A stretch of DNA of 64,000 nucleotides. It comes from an uncultured Lachnospiraceae bacterium (GTDB taxonomy: Bacteria > Bacillota > Clostridia > Lachnospirales > Lachnospiraceae). Positions 54,247 to 63,731 of this stretch are shown one piece after another. The notes below the pieces were generated by a model. That model worked only from the letters and a program-made list of their open reading frames with translations, searched no databases and was not told where the DNA came from. The DNA lies in NCBI GenBank assembly GCA_934320845.1, contig CAKRFU010000002.1, positions 1 to 64,000 of the forward strand, read 5' to 3'. The stretch's first letter is position 1. Each line of letters begins with the position of its first letter. The position numbers and the translations under genes are program-made.

Positions 54247-54376
54247 TGATAGGCGATGTAACAGGTCTTTTTTTTATGCCTAAAATTCTTTAGCGATATT
54301 AAGAAATAGGTCATGACTTAAAAGTCATGGAAACAGAACTAATCGTAACACAAAATATTATATGGAGGTGAAACCT

Positions 54377-54526
54377 GTGAGAGTAAAAATTACATTAGCA
54401 TGTACAGAATGCAAGCAGCGTAACTATGATACTACAAAGGAAAAGAGAAATCATCCTGACAGAATGGAAACAAAGAAGTATTGCAGATTCTGTAGAAAGC
54501 ACACAATGCACAAAGAGACAAAATAA
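54377..54526 (+). CDS. rpmG: 50S ribosomal protein L33
   Basis: The protein has 49 residues. GTG 54377 follows [27 protein letters not shown] and [16 protein letters not shown] are the L33 sequence; all four cysteines are kept, so this is the zinc-binding (C+) form. It starts the usual rpmG-secE-nusG arrangement. Confidence 0.95.
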   Translation: MRVKITLACTECKQRNYDTTKEKRNHPDRMETKKYCRFCRKHTMHKETK

Positions 54527-54573
54527 GTCTTATTAAATATGCAAGCTATGCTTGTTACAGTAGGAGGCATGTT

Positions 54574-54876
54574 ATGGGAGATTCCGAAAACAAAGAAGTA
54601 GTATTGAACGAAGTTAAGGCAGATAAACCTGAAGCTGAAAAGGAAGCATCTGTTAAGAATGCTGACAAATCAGCAAAAGATAAATCTGCTAAGAAAAAAA
54701 GCGGTTTTTTCCGTTCATTGAAGGCTGAATTCAAAAAAATTGTATGGCCTGATAAGGAGACAACCGTGAAAGAAACTACTGCGGTAGTTGTTGTAACAGT
54801 TATTTTAGGCGCAATCATTGCTCTGCTTGATTTTGTTATCAAGACAGGCCTTGATAAGTTGATTCAGATTGGTTAA
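54574..54876 (+). CDS. secE: Preprotein translocase subunit SecE
   Basis: The protein has 100 residues; ATG 54574 follows AGGAGG. A highly charged N-terminus (about 45 residues of K/E/A/D) leads to FRSLKAEFKKIVWPDKETTVKETT, the amphipathic SecE helix, then one membrane segment (VVVVTVILGAIIALLDFVI). It belongs to the SecYEG channel. The N-terminal extension is longer than in minimal SecE. Confidence 0.95.
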   Translation: MGDSENKEVVLNEVKADKPEAEKEASVKNADKSAKDKSAKKKSGFFRSLKAEFKKIVWPDKETTVKETTAVVVVTVILGAIIALLDFVIKTGLDKLIQIG

Positions 54877-54887
54877 GGTGATAGATT

Positions 54888-55412
54888 ATGGCAGATACAG
54901 AAGCGCGTTGGTATGTGGCTCATACTTATTCAGGGTATGAGAATAAGGTAAAAGTAGACATAGAGAATACTATCGTAAATCGCAATCTTCAAGATCAGAT
55001 TTTAGAGGTATATGTACCTATGCAAGAGGTTGAAAGGGAAGGCAAGGACAAGAAGAAACTTGTTCAGCAGAAAATGTTTCCTGCATATGTTTTGATAAAG
55101 ATGTTTATGAATGATGATACATGGTATGTTGTCAGAAATACTCGTGGTGTTACAGGATTCGTAGGACCAGGATCAAAGCCTGTTCCACTTACTGATGAGG
55201 AAGTGGCAAGCATGGGACTTATGAGCTCAGTAGCTGAAGCTCCATTTAGCATAGGCGATTCTGTAATCGTTACATCAGGTGTCTGGGAAGATACAGTAGG
55301 TATTGTTCGCCAGATAGATCTCAAGAATAAAACAGTTACAATAAATATTGACATGTTTGGTCGTGAGACACCAACTGAATTAAGCTTTAATGATGTAAAA
55401 GTGTGCGACTAA
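54888..55412 (+). CDS. nusG: Transcription termination/antitermination factor NusG
   Basis: The protein has 174 residues. The NGN domain (ARWYVAHTYSGYENKVK, PAYVLIKMFMNDDTWYVVRNTRGVTGFVG) is followed by a KOW domain (FSIGDSVIVTSGVWEDTVGIVRQID). It binds RNA polymerase and affects pausing and termination. ATG 54888 lies 11 bases after secE, forming one operon. Confidence 0.97.
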   Translation: MADTEARWYVAHTYSGYENKVKVDIENTIVNRNLQDQILEVYVPMQEVEREGKDKKKLVQQKMFPAYVLIKMFMNDDTWYVVRNTRGVTGFVGPGSKPVPLTDEEVASMGLMSSVAEAPFSIGDSVIVTSGVWEDTVGIVRQIDLKNKTVTINIDMFGRETPTELSFNDVKVCD

Positions 55413-55472
55413 TCAATCGCAGCAGTTTATAGATTATTACCAGGTATTTATTATTTAGGAGGTAAATTAAAA

Positions 55473-55898
55473 ATGGCTAAGAAAGTCGAAGGATATATAA
55501 AATTACAGATTCCTGCAGCAAAGGCAACACCAGCACCACCTGTTGGTCCTGCTCTTGGTCAGCACGGAGTTAATATCGTACAGTTCACAAAGGAGTTCAA
55601 CGCTAAGACAGCTGGACAGGAAGGTATGATTATTCCTGTTGTTATCACTGTATATCAGGATAAGAGCTTCAGCTTTATCACAAAGACTCCACCAGCAGCA
55701 GTTCTTATTAAGAAAGCATGTAACATTCAGTCAGGTTCAGGTGTTCCTAACAAGACTAAAGTTGCAACAATCACAAAGGCTCAGATTCAGGAAATTGCTG
55801 AAACAAAAATGCCTGACTTAAATGCTGCAAACCTTGAAGCTGCTATGAGCATGATCGCTGGTACAGCACGCAGCATGGGTGTTACTGTAGAAGAGTAA
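55473..55898 (+). CDS. rplK: 50S ribosomal protein L11
   Basis: The protein has 141 residues; ATG 55473 follows [37 protein letters not shown] is the L11 start with the proline-rich hinge; the C-terminal rRNA-binding part ends [16 protein letters not shown]. It forms the GTPase-associated stalk base. It is followed by an unusually long 179-base gap before rplA. Confidence 0.97.
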   Translation: MAKKVEGYIKLQIPAAKATPAPPVGPALGQHGVNIVQFTKEFNAKTAGQEGMIIPVVITVYQDKSFSFITKTPPAAVLIKKACNIQSGSGVPNKTKVATITKAQIQEIAETKMPDLNAANLEAAMSMIAGTARSMGVTVEE

Positions 55899-56077
55899 AA
55901 AGTGAAGATTGAAATTTTCACTGTATGATGTACAGAAATTTGTACAGAAGTATAATATTAAAAAAGAATATCGCATAGAAAGATTTGTTATAGATTGAAC
56001 GTTGTGGGAGGCGACATACATAAAATTCCGGTATGTCTTAGAACCCGCCGTTACTACCACCAGGAGGTTTTATTATT

Positions 56078-56770
56078 ATGAAAAGAGGAAAGAAATATGT
56101 AGAGGCTGCTAAGTTGTACGATAAGACTCAGCAGTATGATGTTGCAGAAGCAGTAGGTATTGTAAAGAAAACTTCTACAGCAAAGTTTGATGAGACAGTT
56201 GAAGCTCATATCAGACTTGGTGTAGACGGACGTCATGCAGATCAGCAGATTCGTGGTGCCGTTGTATTACCACACGGAACAGGTAAGAAAGTAAGAGTTC
56301 TTGTATTTGCTAAAGGTGATAAGGTTGACGAAGCATTAGCAGCAGGTGCTGATTATGCAGGTGGCGAGGAACTTATACCAAAGATTCAGAATGATGGATG
56401 GTTTGAGTTCGACGTAGTTGTAGCTACTCCTGATATGATGGGTGTCGTTGGACGTCTTGGTCGTGTACTTGGACCAAAGGGCTTAATGCCAAACCCAAAA
56501 GCTGGAACAGTTACAATGGACGTAACAAAGGCCGTAAACGATATCAAAGCAGGTAAGATTGAGTACAGACTTGACAAAGCTAATATCGTTCATGTTCCTG
56601 TAGGAAAAGTATCTTTCACAGAAGAGCAGTTAGCTGACAATGTAAACACATTGATTGCAGCTATTACAAAGGCTAAGCCATCTTCAGCAAAGGGACAGTA
56701 CTACAGAAGCTTTACACTTGCTTCTACAATGGGACCTGGAGTTAAACTTAATGTAGCTAAGCTTGTTTAA
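56078..56770 (+). CDS. rplA: 50S ribosomal protein L1
   Basis: The protein has 230 residues; ATG 56078 lies 10 bases after [50 protein letters not shown] and [19 protein letters not shown] are L1 hallmarks. L1 is a stalk protein and often represses its own operon by binding a leader that mimics rRNA. rplJ and rplL do not follow in this window; a terminator and a minus-strand gene do. Confidence 0.97.
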   Translation: MKRGKKYVEAAKLYDKTQQYDVAEAVGIVKKTSTAKFDETVEAHIRLGVDGRHADQQIRGAVVLPHGTGKKVRVLVFAKGDKVDEALAAGADYAGGEELIPKIQNDGWFEFDVVVATPDMMGVVGRLGRVLGPKGLMPNPKAGTVTMDVTKAVNDIKAGKIEYRLDKANIVHVPVGKVSFTEEQLADNVNTLIAAITKAKPSSAKGQYYRSFTLASTMGPGVKLNVAKLV

Positions 56771-56845
56771 TTATAATTTATAATTTATAATTTACATGCA
56801 AAAATTTCTGCATTGATTTAGATGACAGAAAAGCATATTTAATAT

Positions 56846-56899
56846 AAAAAAGTACCATAGGAACAGACGGGTAAGTGGTCGTTCTGATGGTACTTTTTT
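56846..56899. terminator. Terminator after rplA
   Basis: AAAAAAGTACCAT (56846-56858) pairs with ATGGTACTTTTTT (56887-56899), with further pairing inside. It separates rplA from the convergent FliD-like gene. Confidence 0.85.
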
Positions 56900-56936
56900 G
56901 TATTATTCATTAAATATCAGGATATGATACAACGGA

Positions 56937-57452
56937 TTATAGTGTTATATCAACATGGCTTGCTGCACGATATATTTTGTTAGCGTAAAAGTTAATTTTG
57001 TTTGTGAAATCACTGTCTTCTGAGAAAAGCTTGCCTATTTTTGAAGGTTTTGAACCCATTAAAGTATCTTCATCAAGTTTAAGCTTGCCGGATGCAGATA
57101 TGGTGATACCCAAATCCTTAAGAGCGTCTTCCTGGTCTTTGGTAAGGTTTTTAACAAACTTTTCAGGATGATAAATACCGTATTCGTTGGATGAACCGGC
57201 ACTCTCCAAAAGATTATTGTAGGCATTGACGAATGATTTTACGGTATTGAATATATCGGTACCGTTATCCTGAGAAAACTCCATTTTGCGCAAAGCCTTT
57301 GAGATTTTAGTCATAGCACTTGAATCTGCTTTGGCAAGTTTATCTGTTTTATATGAAGCTCTTTGTTCGCTTTTAGAAGCATTTCTATCAATTGAATAAA
57401 AGTCACGAAAATACATATCATATGATTTAGTAATGGAATAGTCTATAGCCAT
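56937..57452 (-). CDS. Small FliD_C-like protein
   Basis: The protein has 171 residues; the start at 57452 follows AAGGAGG. The second half (FNTVKSFVNAYNNLLESAGSS, KDLGITISASGKLKLDEDTL, IGKLFSEDSDFTNKI) follows the FliD C-terminal pattern, matching the C-terminus of the protein at 52133-53419. The hook-IN middle domain is missing, and no signal peptide is visible. It may be a domain-only relative or an assembly partner of the longer protein. Confidence 0.65.
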   Translation of the reverse strand: MAIDYSITKSYDMYFRDFYSIDRNASKSEQRASYKTDKLAKADSSAMTKISKALRKMEFSQDNGTDIFNTVKSFVNAYNNLLESAGSSNEYGIYHPEKFVKNLTKDQEDALKDLGITISASGKLKLDEDTLMGSKPSKIGKLFSEDSDFTNKINFYANKIYRAASHVDITL

Positions 57453-57731
57453 GTAAAAGTCCTCCTTATATATGCATAATTAAATATAATGTCCCAGCAA
57501 TTATAAATCTATTTATTATATCGGATAAATTGTAATCTATATTTAATATAGCACATAATGATATATTTTGTCGAAAAATTAAATAACTTGTCTAAATCTT
57601 ATTAAAGTGGTATGTTTATATAATGGCGTTAAATAAAACTGTTTAAATAACAGTGGGAGTTTATAATATAATGGAAAAGCGGGAACACTCATTTTAAGGA
57701 GTTAATCCTGAAAAAGAACGGAGATATTGAA

Positions 57732-58625
57732 ATGATATTCAGAGATATTGAACTTGGTGACAGAGAATGGCTTGATAAGAAATTTAAGGAAGATAATAAA
57801 AAAGCATGTGAATTTTGTTTTGCCAACAATTATTTGTGGAGAAAATATTTTCCAACTCAGATAGCACAGGAGAGTGATTGTGTTCTTCTGAGATATTATT
57901 CAGAAAATGATACGATGTATGTTTTTCCAATTGGAGCAGGTGATAAGAAGAAAGCATTAGAGCAGTTGTTTTTATACGGTCAGGCTAAGGGGGAGCAAAT
58001 ACACCTTTATGGCTTGCTCGATTATGAGGTAGATCAGTTAAAAGAATGGTTTCCTAAGCACTTTCGATATGAAGCTGACAGAGATATGTTTGATTATATA
58101 TATGAAACGGAGCATTTGACAAATCTTTCAGGAAAAAAATTTCACGGAAAAAGAAATCATATTGCAAGATTTATGGATGATGATGACTGGGAATATGAGA
58201 CACTTAATAGTGAAAATGTGCAGGAATGTATTGACATGAACAATAATTGGATACAAAAAAAGTATGATGACGATGCATGGAGTCAGGAAGTTCAAGATGA
58301 ATATGATGTTGTGAAATGTGCATTGATTGATTATAAAAGGCTTGGACTTGTAGGTGGAGTTTTAAGAAAATACGGAGATGTAGTCGCCTTTGAACTCGGA
58401 GAACCGCTTTGCGATGATACATTTGTTGTGCATTTTGAAAAAGCGTATGCAGATGTACAGGGAGCATATCCGATGATAAATAAGCAGTTTGTTCTGCATG
58501 AATGCCAAGACTATAAATATGTTAACCGTGAAGAAGATGATGGAGAAGAAGGTCTTAGAAAAGCAAAACTTTCCTATCACCCAGATATATTATTAGAGAA
58601 ATACAATGCATATAAAATCGGGTGA
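57732..58625 (+). CDS. DUF2156 (MprF C-terminal-like) GNAT-fold protein
   Basis: The protein has 297 residues and no membrane segments. CEFCFANNYLWRKYF, DRDMFDYIYETEHLTNLSGKK, HGKRNHIARF and AYPMINKQFVLHE match DUF2156, the two-GNAT-domain fold shared with the catalytic part of phosphatidylglycerol lysyltransferase. In soluble form the substrate is unknown; transfer of aminoacyl groups from tRNA is possible from the fold. Start ATG 57732; the upstream site is weak (GGAGATATTGAA). Confidence 0.85.
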   Translation: MIFRDIELGDREWLDKKFKEDNKKACEFCFANNYLWRKYFPTQIAQESDCVLLRYYSENDTMYVFPIGAGDKKKALEQLFLYGQAKGEQIHLYGLLDYEVDQLKEWFPKHFRYEADRDMFDYIYETEHLTNLSGKKFHGKRNHIARFMDDDDWEYETLNSENVQECIDMNNNWIQKKYDDDAWSQEVQDEYDVVKCALIDYKRLGLVGGVLRKYGDVVAFELGEPLCDDTFVVHFEKAYADVQGAYPMINKQFVLHECQDYKYVNREEDDGEEGLRKAKLSYHPDILLEKYNAYKIG

Positions 58626-58774
58626 TAGTATCTATTTATAAGTTATAACCTGATAAAACGTATATTTAAGATAATGTAATGTACCTCTGAAATGACAATA
58701 AAATGTAAAATTTTACAAAAACTTGTCTTATTTTACAAAGGGGGTGCAATTTTCAAAAAAGTATGTATAATAGT

Positions 58775-58900
58775 AATTGTCAGACAGGGAATATGTCTGA
58801 TACTAATAAAAGCCAATCACATAGTTGCAACAGAGCAACGAAGAGATATACCCCTCAACCCCACCCCATTGGAACGACCAATGGGGACTCTTTTTTTCTG
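58775..58900 (+). ncRNA. Putative small structured RNA
   Basis: A TATAAT (58766-58771) is followed by about 125 bases with three possible stems: TCAGACA/TGTCTGA (from 58780), GTTGC/GCAAC (near 58824-58840) and the final CCCCATTGG/CCAATGGGG (58863-58885) with a T run. There is no open frame with a ribosome binding site. No match to a known RNA family could be made by eye. The -35 region is poor. Confidence 0.35.
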
Positions 58901-58993
58901 ATAAAATAAATATCAAATAAAATGAGCCCCCATCTATTGTGCTGTAATAGAATTTTTAAATTTTTGTTTTTTATAATTTATAATTATTATTTT

Positions 58994-60451
58994 TTATTTA
59001 AGTCGTTTCAAAACTTCGAGTGTAAACTTCCAAGTTCTTTGTACACTTTCTATGGAAAGTCTTTCCTTTGCAGTATGGATGTCGTATATTGCAGGTCCAA
59101 AAGATACACAATCAAGTCCCGGAAGTTTCTCGGAGAAAAGACCGCATTCAACCCCGGCATGGAGTGCATTGACTATAGGTTTGTAGCCGTACTGTTCTTC
59201 AAATACTTCTGACATTAAATCTCTAAGATGAGATTCCTTTTTGAACTCCCACGCAGGATATTCGCCTACATTTGTAATATAGCCGCCAAGAGTATCCATA
59301 AGGCAAGAAATCATATCCATAAGCATAAACTTTTCACTGCTTACGCTGCTTCGTATTGAAAAGCTTGCCTGCATCTCATTTTCAGTTGTTTTCAATATTC
59401 CCATATTAAGTGAAGTCTGTACAAGTCCATCTATGTCATGGCTCATACGATGTACACCACCTGGAAGATTGACAAGGGCAGTAATAAATCCCTTAGTAGA
59501 TGCATTTGTCATTGCATTAGCAGAAGTTTCAGTGCTAAATGATACGGCGGTTGAAATTGAAGGGTCTGTTATTGCATATTCTTTTTTGTACATATCATTT
59601 ATTTCTGATATTTCAGAAGCAAATGCATCTTTATTGCCTGCATCATTTAAAATAAGAACTGCAGTTGTTTTGTTTGGAATTGCATTATCTTTGAGACCGC
59701 CATTTACACTTACGAGTTTGAAATCGTATTTTGTAGAGAGAGAATATAAAGTTCTTCCCATAAGTCTGTTTGAATTTGCTCTGTCCTTATTTATCTCTGT
59801 GCCTGAGTGACCGCCTAAAAGTCCGGAAATTGTTATTTCCGCCATAAGCCCGTCAGTTTTTTCAAATGTAAGAGGAAGATGTGCAGTTGTAGAAACACCG
59901 CCTGCGCAGCTTACAAGGAGATAACCCTCATCCTCAGAGTCAAGGTTTAGCATTATTCTTGATTTTAATGGTGAATAATCAAGACTTGCAGCACCAAGCA
60001 TTCCTATCTCTTCGTCTACAGTAAATACAGCCTCGATTGGCGGATGTGGAATGTCTGTTGAGTCAAGGATTGCAAGTGCAAAAGCAATGGCAATTCCGTC
60101 ATCTCCACCGAGAGTAGTGCGGTCTGCGTGAATATTATCACCGTCAACTATAAGTGAAAGACCGTCTTTTTCAAAGTCAATATCACAGTCGTGTTCCTTT
60201 TCACAAACCATATCAAGATGTCCCTGAATTATAACGGAAGGAGAGTTTTCATAACCCTCGGTACCGTCTTTCCAGATAATAATGTTGTTGGACTCGTCCT
60301 GTAAATATTTTAAATTGTGCTCCTTTGCGAAAGAAACGCAAAAATCACTTATTTGCTTTGTGTTTCTTGAACCATGTGGTATAGAGCAGATTTGTTCAAA
60401 ATAATTAAATACTGATTTTGGTTCTAAATCACATAAAATGTTGTTACTCAA
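58994..60451 (-). CDS. pepD: Aminoacyl-histidine dipeptidase (beta-Ala-His / PepD)
   Basis: The protein has 485 residues, the usual PepD length. The start TTG 60451 lies 7 bases after CGGAGG; the frame continues upstream without a better signal. IIQGHLDMVCEK holds the zinc histidine and catalytic aspartate, TLGGDDGIA the bridging aspartate, TVDEEIGMLGA the general-base glutamate, and LLGGHSGTEI the dimerisation-domain motif. It is an M20-family metallopeptidase that splits dipeptides such as Xaa-His in the cytoplasm. Confidence 0.94.
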   Translation of the reverse strand: MSNNILCDLEPKSVFNYFEQICSIPHGSRNTKQISDFCVSFAKEHNLKYLQDESNNIIIWKDGTEGYENSPSVIIQGHLDMVCEKEHDCDIDFEKDGLSLIVDGDNIHADRTTLGGDDGIAIAFALAILDSTDIPHPPIEAVFTVDEEIGMLGAASLDYSPLKSRIMLNLDSEDEGYLLVSCAGGVSTTAHLPLTFEKTDGLMAEITISGLLGGHSGTEINKDRANSNRLMGRTLYSLSTKYDFKLVSVNGGLKDNAIPNKTTAVLILNDAGNKDAFASEISEINDMYKKEYAITDPSISTAVSFSTETSANAMTNASTKGFITALVNLPGGVHRMSHDIDGLVQTSLNMGILKTTENEMQASFSIRSSVSSEKFMLMDMISCLMDTLGGYITNVGEYPAWEFKKESHLRDLMSEVFEEQYGYKPIVNALHAGVECGLFSEKLPGLDCVSFGPAIYDIHTAKERLSIESVQRTWKFTLEVLKRLK

Positions 60452-60517
60452 AATATTACCTCCGATAAATAAAAGTTGTGCCTTCTTTATAAATGATTCC
60501 AAAATATTGTTAGCATT

Positions 60518-60546
60518 ATGCAAGGGTCAAAATACCTTTTGCCTCC
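60518..60546. repeat. Dispersed palindrome (copy 2, decayed)
   Basis: ATGCAAGGGTCAAAATAC at 60518 continues CTTTTGCCTCC; it matches the perfect palindrome at 34806-34831 with three changes in the right arm. Confidence 0.6.
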
Positions 60547-60749
60547 AACATCTTATCGTAAGTATAGTTAAATATGGGAATTTTAAAGCAAGGCATCATA
60601 TAAATAAATATACCACAAAAAAATTGTAAAACAAGTAGATTTTAGATAATATATATTACCTATTCTATATGTATATTCGACATTATTTGATAGACCTTTC
60701 TGAGAAAATAGGTTACAATAACGACAAAAGTAAAAACGGAGGTTATGAT

Positions 60750-61817
60750 TTGAAGATATTAGTTGTTTTTACAGGAGGAACGATTGGAAGCAGTATCTAT
60801 AATGGATATGCTGTTCCTGACAGCGAAAAAAAATATAAGCTTATAGATATGTATCAAAAAAGCACACAGGAAAATATTGCATATCAGACTAAAGAAAAAG
60901 TAGAGTTTGATATGGAATCACCTTATCAGGAATTAAGTGAGAATAATACAGGTGTACAGATATTTACACTTGCATCTTATCTGAATGAGAAAACAGGGGA
61001 AGATTGTAAGTATGATGGAATTATAATTACACATGGAACAGATACACTTCAGTATACAGCGGCGGCACTTGGCTACATGTTCGGTGATACTGATATACCT
61101 ATTGTTATTGTATCGTCAAATTATGTTCTTGATGATGTGAGGGCAAATGGTCTTACGAATTTTGCGTATGCAGTCAAATTTATAGAGGGAAAGTATGGAA
61201 CGGGAGTATATGTTTCATATTGTAATACAGGCAGGGAACCTGTTATTCACAGAGGAACAAGACTTATAGAACATACCGCATATTCAGATGATGTGTACAG
61301 CATAAAAAATTCTGAGTACGGTATTTTTGAGGATGGAATATTTACAAAAAATTTAAAGGAAACAGCTAACTATGTTTTTTTGGAAAGTACAAAGATATGT
61401 TCTGAGATAAGAGAACGATTTTTGAAAGAAGAGAAAACGGAAAATATATTTTCGGACATTGTTCTTGTAAAGCCGTTTCCAGGAATGAGATATAATGTAT
61501 TGCCAAACGGAACAAAAGCGGTAATTCACACTACCTATCATTCAGGTACTATGTGCAGTAAAAGTCTTGATTTAAAAGTATTTGCTGATGATGCAAGGGA
61601 AAGGAATATACCGGTATATATTTATGGTACGGGTGAAAGTGTAGATTATGACAGCGTGAAAGTATTTGAAAAATTTGGATTTGAGCTATTGCAGGTTGCG
61701 GCATTACCTGCTATGCTGATGAAACTGTGGATTGCAAGTGTAATATTCAGTGACAGAAACGAGATTTCGGAATTCATGATGAGAGATGTGTCGGGGGACA
61801 TAAATTTAAATATATAA
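60750..61817 (+). CDS. Asparaginase family protein
   Basis: The protein has 355 residues. TTG 60750 lies 7 bases after ACGGAGG; the frame continues upstream without a signal. VVFTGGTIGSS carries the nucleophilic threonine motif (TGGTI) and IIITHGTDTLQYTA the second (HGTDT with catalytic T, D). The C-terminal part is typical of type I cytoplasmic asparaginases. It converts L-asparagine to aspartate and ammonia. It is closely followed by the polysaccharide deacetylase gene, 15 bases away. Confidence 0.93.
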   Translation: MKILVVFTGGTIGSSIYNGYAVPDSEKKYKLIDMYQKSTQENIAYQTKEKVEFDMESPYQELSENNTGVQIFTLASYLNEKTGEDCKYDGIIITHGTDTLQYTAAALGYMFGDTDIPIVIVSSNYVLDDVRANGLTNFAYAVKFIEGKYGTGVYVSYCNTGREPVIHRGTRLIEHTAYSDDVYSIKNSEYGIFEDGIFTKNLKETANYVFLESTKICSEIRERFLKEEKTENIFSDIVLVKPFPGMRYNVLPNGTKAVIHTTYHSGTMCSKSLDLKVFADDARERNIPVYIYGTGESVDYDSVKVFEKFGFELLQVAALPAMLMKLWIASVIFSDRNEISEFMMRDVSGDINLNI

Positions 61818-61832
61818 AAGAGAGGTAGAAGA

Positions 61833-63143
61833 GTGAGAAATAAAAGAAATATTGCAATTTTAAGTATATGTTTAATGATTGCAGGTTTATATGTTATAAG
61901 TTGTAAAAATACAGGAGTGCCGAAGAAAGTTACAGCATACTATCAAGGGTTGAAATCTGAACAGGCGGTAAATGCGACGGGAAGCGTTATAGATGTCACA
62001 ACGAGCCCTGCAACAGGGGGTGTTATCATTGTACCTACAATAAAGCCTGATAATAATGTCGAACCGACGGCAGAGCCTTCACAGACACCGGGTGTCAAGA
62101 AAAATGGATTTGTGACAACAGCAAAAGGAAAGTATTATTATAAAAATGGAGTTGCGCTGAAAGAAAAATGGCTTACAGTAAATCAAAAGACATATTATTT
62201 CAGGAAAAACGGTACGGCAGCAACAGGCGTATATAAGATAAACGGTGTAATATATCTCTTCAATAAAAATGCTGCACTTGCCAAAAACAGATGGATTGTG
62301 GTTGATGGTAAGAAATATTATGCAAAAGAAAACGGACAGGCTGCCATAGGATATAAAATTATAAACAACAAGGGATATTATTTTGAAAGCAATGGTGCAA
62401 TGCATATTGGTTTTATCAATATAAATGGAAAGAAATATTATTTTGGCAAAAATGGAGTAAAAGTAAGCGGTAAAAAGAAAATAGGAAAATATATGTGCTA
62501 TTTCAAGAAAACAGGAGCATTATATAGAAAAATTGACACAGGAAAGAAGCTGGTTGCGCTTACATATGATGATGGACCGTCAAAGAATACAAATACGATT
62601 TTGAAGGTGTTAAAAAAATATGATTCGGCAGCTACATTTTTTGAGGTGGGAAACAGAATTGCTTCCTATAAATCAATTGTGAAAAAGATTGATAAAATGG
62701 GCTGTGAAATCGGAAATCATACATATGAGCATAAGATTCTTTCAGGCTGCAGCAGAGCAGAGATAAGAAAACAGATAGACCAGACAAATTCTGAGTTGAA
62801 GAAAGTTATTGGAAAGAAAACCATAATTACAAGACCGCCTGGAGGAAATCACAATAAAAAAATTGACAGCATAATAAAAACACCGGTCGTGTTGTGGTCT
62901 GTAGATACATTGGATTGGAAAAACAGAAATTCTGCATACGTCACAAATGCCGTCTTGAAAAATGTTAAAGATGGTGATATTGTTCTTATGCATGATTTAT
63001 ATGAAAGTACAGCTGATGCTTCTAAAAAGATTATTCCGGTTCTTGTAAAGAGAGGATATCAGCTTGTTACGGTAAGTGAACTTTCTGATTGCAGAAAGGC
63101 TATGAAGAAAGGGGAAACCTACAGTTCGTTTCCGTCAAAATAA
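61833..63143 (+). CDS. Polysaccharide deacetylase with cell-wall-binding repeats
   Basis: The protein has 436 residues; GTG 61833 follows GAGAGGTAGAAGA. A single hydrophobic N-terminal segment ends near a cysteine (YVISC), a signal or anchor. A Thr/Pro-rich linker leads to about six CW_binding repeats (residues 85-225: KYYYKNGVALKEKW, TYYFRKNGTAATG and so on). The NodB domain has all five motifs: TYDDGPS, GNHTYEH, RPPGG, DTLDW and LMHDL. It would remove acetyl groups from peptidoglycan or another surface glycan. Confidence 0.94.
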   Translation: MRNKRNIAILSICLMIAGLYVISCKNTGVPKKVTAYYQGLKSEQAVNATGSVIDVTTSPATGGVIIVPTIKPDNNVEPTAEPSQTPGVKKNGFVTTAKGKYYYKNGVALKEKWLTVNQKTYYFRKNGTAATGVYKINGVIYLFNKNAALAKNRWIVVDGKKYYAKENGQAAIGYKIINNKGYYFESNGAMHIGFININGKKYYFGKNGVKVSGKKKIGKYMCYFKKTGALYRKIDTGKKLVALTYDDGPSKNTNTILKVLKKYDSAATFFEVGNRIASYKSIVKKIDKMGCEIGNHTYEHKILSGCSRAEIRKQIDQTNSELKKVIGKKTIITRPPGGNHNKKIDSIIKTPVVLWSVDTLDWKNRNSAYVTNAVLKNVKDGDIVLMHDLYESTADASKKIIPVLVKRGYQLVTVSELSDCRKAMKKGETYSSFPSK

Positions 63144-63164
63144 TAATGAAAGGCGTGGTATACA

Positions 63165-63644
63165 ATGGGTAAAGAAGTCAAGACTAATGCAGTTCGTATA
63201 CTTGACAGAAATAAGGTAGATTATGAATTAAAAAAATATGAGTGTGATGACTTTAAAGACGGGGTATCAATAGCAGATATGCTTGGACAGAGCTACGATA
63301 TGAGTTTTAAGACACTTGTGACGGTTGGCAAAAGCGGAAAATATTATGTATTTGCTATTCCGGTTGACAAAGAGATGGATATGAAAAAGGCTGCAAAGGA
63401 AGTCGGAGAGAAAAATATTGAAATGCTTCATGTGAAAGACATAAATGCGGTTACAGGTTATATAAGGGGAGGATGTACTCCGATTGGTATGAAAAAGAGT
63501 TATCCTACAGTGATAAATGAAAGTGCAAAAGAGCATGACAAAATAATTGTCAGTGGAGGAAGGCTCGGCCTTCAGATAATACTTAAACCTGATGACCTTA
63601 TTAAGGTGACAAACGGAAAATATGCGGATATTATAATGCATTAA
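63165..63644 (+). CDS. ybaK: Cys-tRNA(Pro)/aminoacyl-tRNA deacylase, YbaK/EbsC family
   Basis: The protein has 159 residues. KTLVTVGKSGKYYVFAIPVDKEMDMKKAA holds the conserved lysine region and GYIRGGCTPIGMKKSYPTVI the GGxSP-like loop (here GGCTPIG). The family hydrolyses mischarged Cys-tRNA(Pro). Length and motifs are complete. ATG 63165 follows AAAGGCGTGG and lies 21 bases after the deacetylase gene. Confidence 0.94.
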   Translation: MGKEVKTNAVRILDRNKVDYELKKYECDDFKDGVSIADMLGQSYDMSFKTLVTVGKSGKYYVFAIPVDKEMDMKKAAKEVGEKNIEMLHVKDINAVTGYIRGGCTPIGMKKSYPTVINESAKEHDKIIVSGGRLGLQIILKPDDLIKVTNGKYADIIMH

Positions 63645-63731
63645 AATAAATATGGCTGTTTGTTATTGAGCAACAACAGATAGCTTTTATGGAATTGTTT
63701 TTGGATGATTTGCTTAGAAATGAGGATTAAT

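Noticed and set aside
58775..58900. Known riboswitch (c-di-GMP, preQ1 or similar)
   Set aside because: No conserved core sequence of those classes is present, and the downstream gene is on the other strand.
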